NCBI GenBank assembly: GCA_002401285.1
Contig: NVSQ01000020.1
Location: 38,331 to 45,166, forward strand
Direction: 5' to 3'
DNA length: 6,836 nt
Source of the DNA: SAR202 cluster bacterium
GTDB lineage: Bacteria > Chloroflexota > Dehalococcoidia > UBA3495
Shown here: piece after piece, positions 6,233 through 6,836 of the stretch
Layout of the letters: every line of letters begins with the position of its first letter
Numbering within the stretch: position 1 is the stretch's first letter
The notes under the pieces: model-generated
The model's input: the letters and a program-made list of their open reading frames with translations, nothing else
Told to the model about the DNA's origin: nothing
The model's database searches: none
Position numbers and translations under genes: made by a program

Positions 6233-6836
6233 TGCCAAGACGTAAGAGTGACAGCAGTCTCAACCCCGAAGAGTTTCTGGAAGGTAGCGAAGAGTCCCGC
6301 GACGGCGACGGCGACGCGATCGTGGAGATATTCCGCGGTGTGAAAGCCCGCCAGGAAGACGAATCAAACAGTGAGTCCAATGGCTTGGCTAATCTGCCCT
6401 CGACCCTCGTTGCCCAGAATCAAGAAGATCAGTGGGACGGGACAGCTACGGACGAGAAGACCAAGGAGTCGTCCGACGACGCTTCCGACGATTCCTCGAA
6501 GGAGTCCGATAAAGAGGACTCGGACTGGGAACCGGAAACAGAAACCGTAGAGGTACTGGACGATCCGGTACGGATGTACTTGCGCGAGATCGGACGGGTC
6601 CGGCTGCTTACCTCTAAAGACGAACGCTCCCTCGCCCGGAAGATTGAGGGCGGGAAGCATCTAACAGCCCTGCAAAATGAACTGACCAGCCTTGAGAGCC
6701 GGCAACCGCGTCCTTGGGAAATCACCTGTGGCCTGTTGCGCCGTTTGATCGCGTCTTCTCAACTCTTGGCAGCCCTCGGCGAGCAGTTGGGTTTGCCGGC
6801 TAATCTTACATTGTCCCAGGTTACAGACCACCCAAA
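6232..6836 (+). CDS. rpoD: Primary-type RNA polymerase sigma factor RpoD (partial, 3' end outside window)
   Basis: An open frame runs from ATG 6232 to the window edge without a stop, giving the first 201 residues. The start overlaps the dnaG stop by one base (TAATG) and has an AGAGG (6221-6225) six bases upstream, inside dnaG, so translational coupling is likely. Residues 1-9 are basic/polar. A Ser/Asp/Glu-rich, probably disordered stretch covers about 62-108. Sigma region 1.2 follows with DDPVRMYLREIGRV (110-123) and LLTSKDERSLARKIEGG (125-141), the promoter-discriminator-contacting part of sigma70 proteins. The remainder (142-201) is the variable spacer before region 2. Regions 2 to 4 lie beyond the window. 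Position next to dnaG supports the housekeeping sigma factor that directs RNA polymerase to most promoters. A group 2 sigma is the alternative, less likely in this operon. Confidence 0.92.
   Translation, partial: MPRRKSDSSLNPEEFLEGSEESRDGDGDAIVEIFRGVKARQEDESNSESNGLANLPSTLVAQNQEDQWDGTATDEKTKESSDDASDDSSKESDKEDSDWEPETETVEVLDDPVRMYLREIGRVRLLTSKDERSLARKIEGGKHLTALQNELTSLESRQPRPWEITCGLLRRLIASSQLLAALGEQLGLPANLTLSQVTDHP

Overview
The window looks like a bacterial chromosome segment in which a small accessory/catabolic block sits beside a core information-processing operon. The base composition is moderately GC-rich, genes are closely packed, and several starts have good Shine-Dalgarno sites. The best taxonomic hints come from the two core genes. 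DnaG has a CX3C second half of its zinc finger and a DAD-type TOPRIM motif. The sigma factor has an acidic N-terminus and a long spacer after region 1.2. From memory these recall Chloroflexota (Dehalococcoidia/SAR202-like); this is an inference and cannot be proved from the window.

Layout. Bases 1-69 hold nothing I can support. A minus-strand MFS transporter of the EntS/MFS_3 type occupies 70-1344. A 286-base divergent intergenic region (1345-1630) carries promoter-like sequences and an operator-like palindrome. Two plus-strand enzyme genes follow: a CE7-like (acetyl xylan esterase/cephalosporin-C deacetylase related) alpha/beta hydrolase at 1631-2515, and an HpaB-family flavin-dependent monooxygenase at 2642-4099. 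They are separated by 126 bases that include a GC-rich hairpin just before the second ribosome binding site. A 291-base gap (4100-4390) with nested inverted repeats and weak promoter matches leads into dnaG (4391-6232). dnaG overlaps by one base the start of a primary-type sigma factor gene (6232 onward), which runs off the right edge.

How the genes fit together. dnaG and rpoD form the conserved core of the macromolecular-synthesis operon (primase for replication, sigma factor for transcription) and are probably translationally coupled. The esterase and monooxygenase are co-directional and plausibly co-transcribed. Hydrolysis of an ester followed by hydroxylation of an aromatic product is a reasonable but unproven reading. 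No flavin reductase partner (HpaC) is visible in the window. The divergent transporter could move a related compound, but nothing in the sequence fixes its substrate.

I found no mobile element, CRISPR array, tRNA, rRNA or clearly new system. The points most worth checking are substitutions at active-site positions in the two enzymes and the symmetrical sequences in the three intergenic regions.
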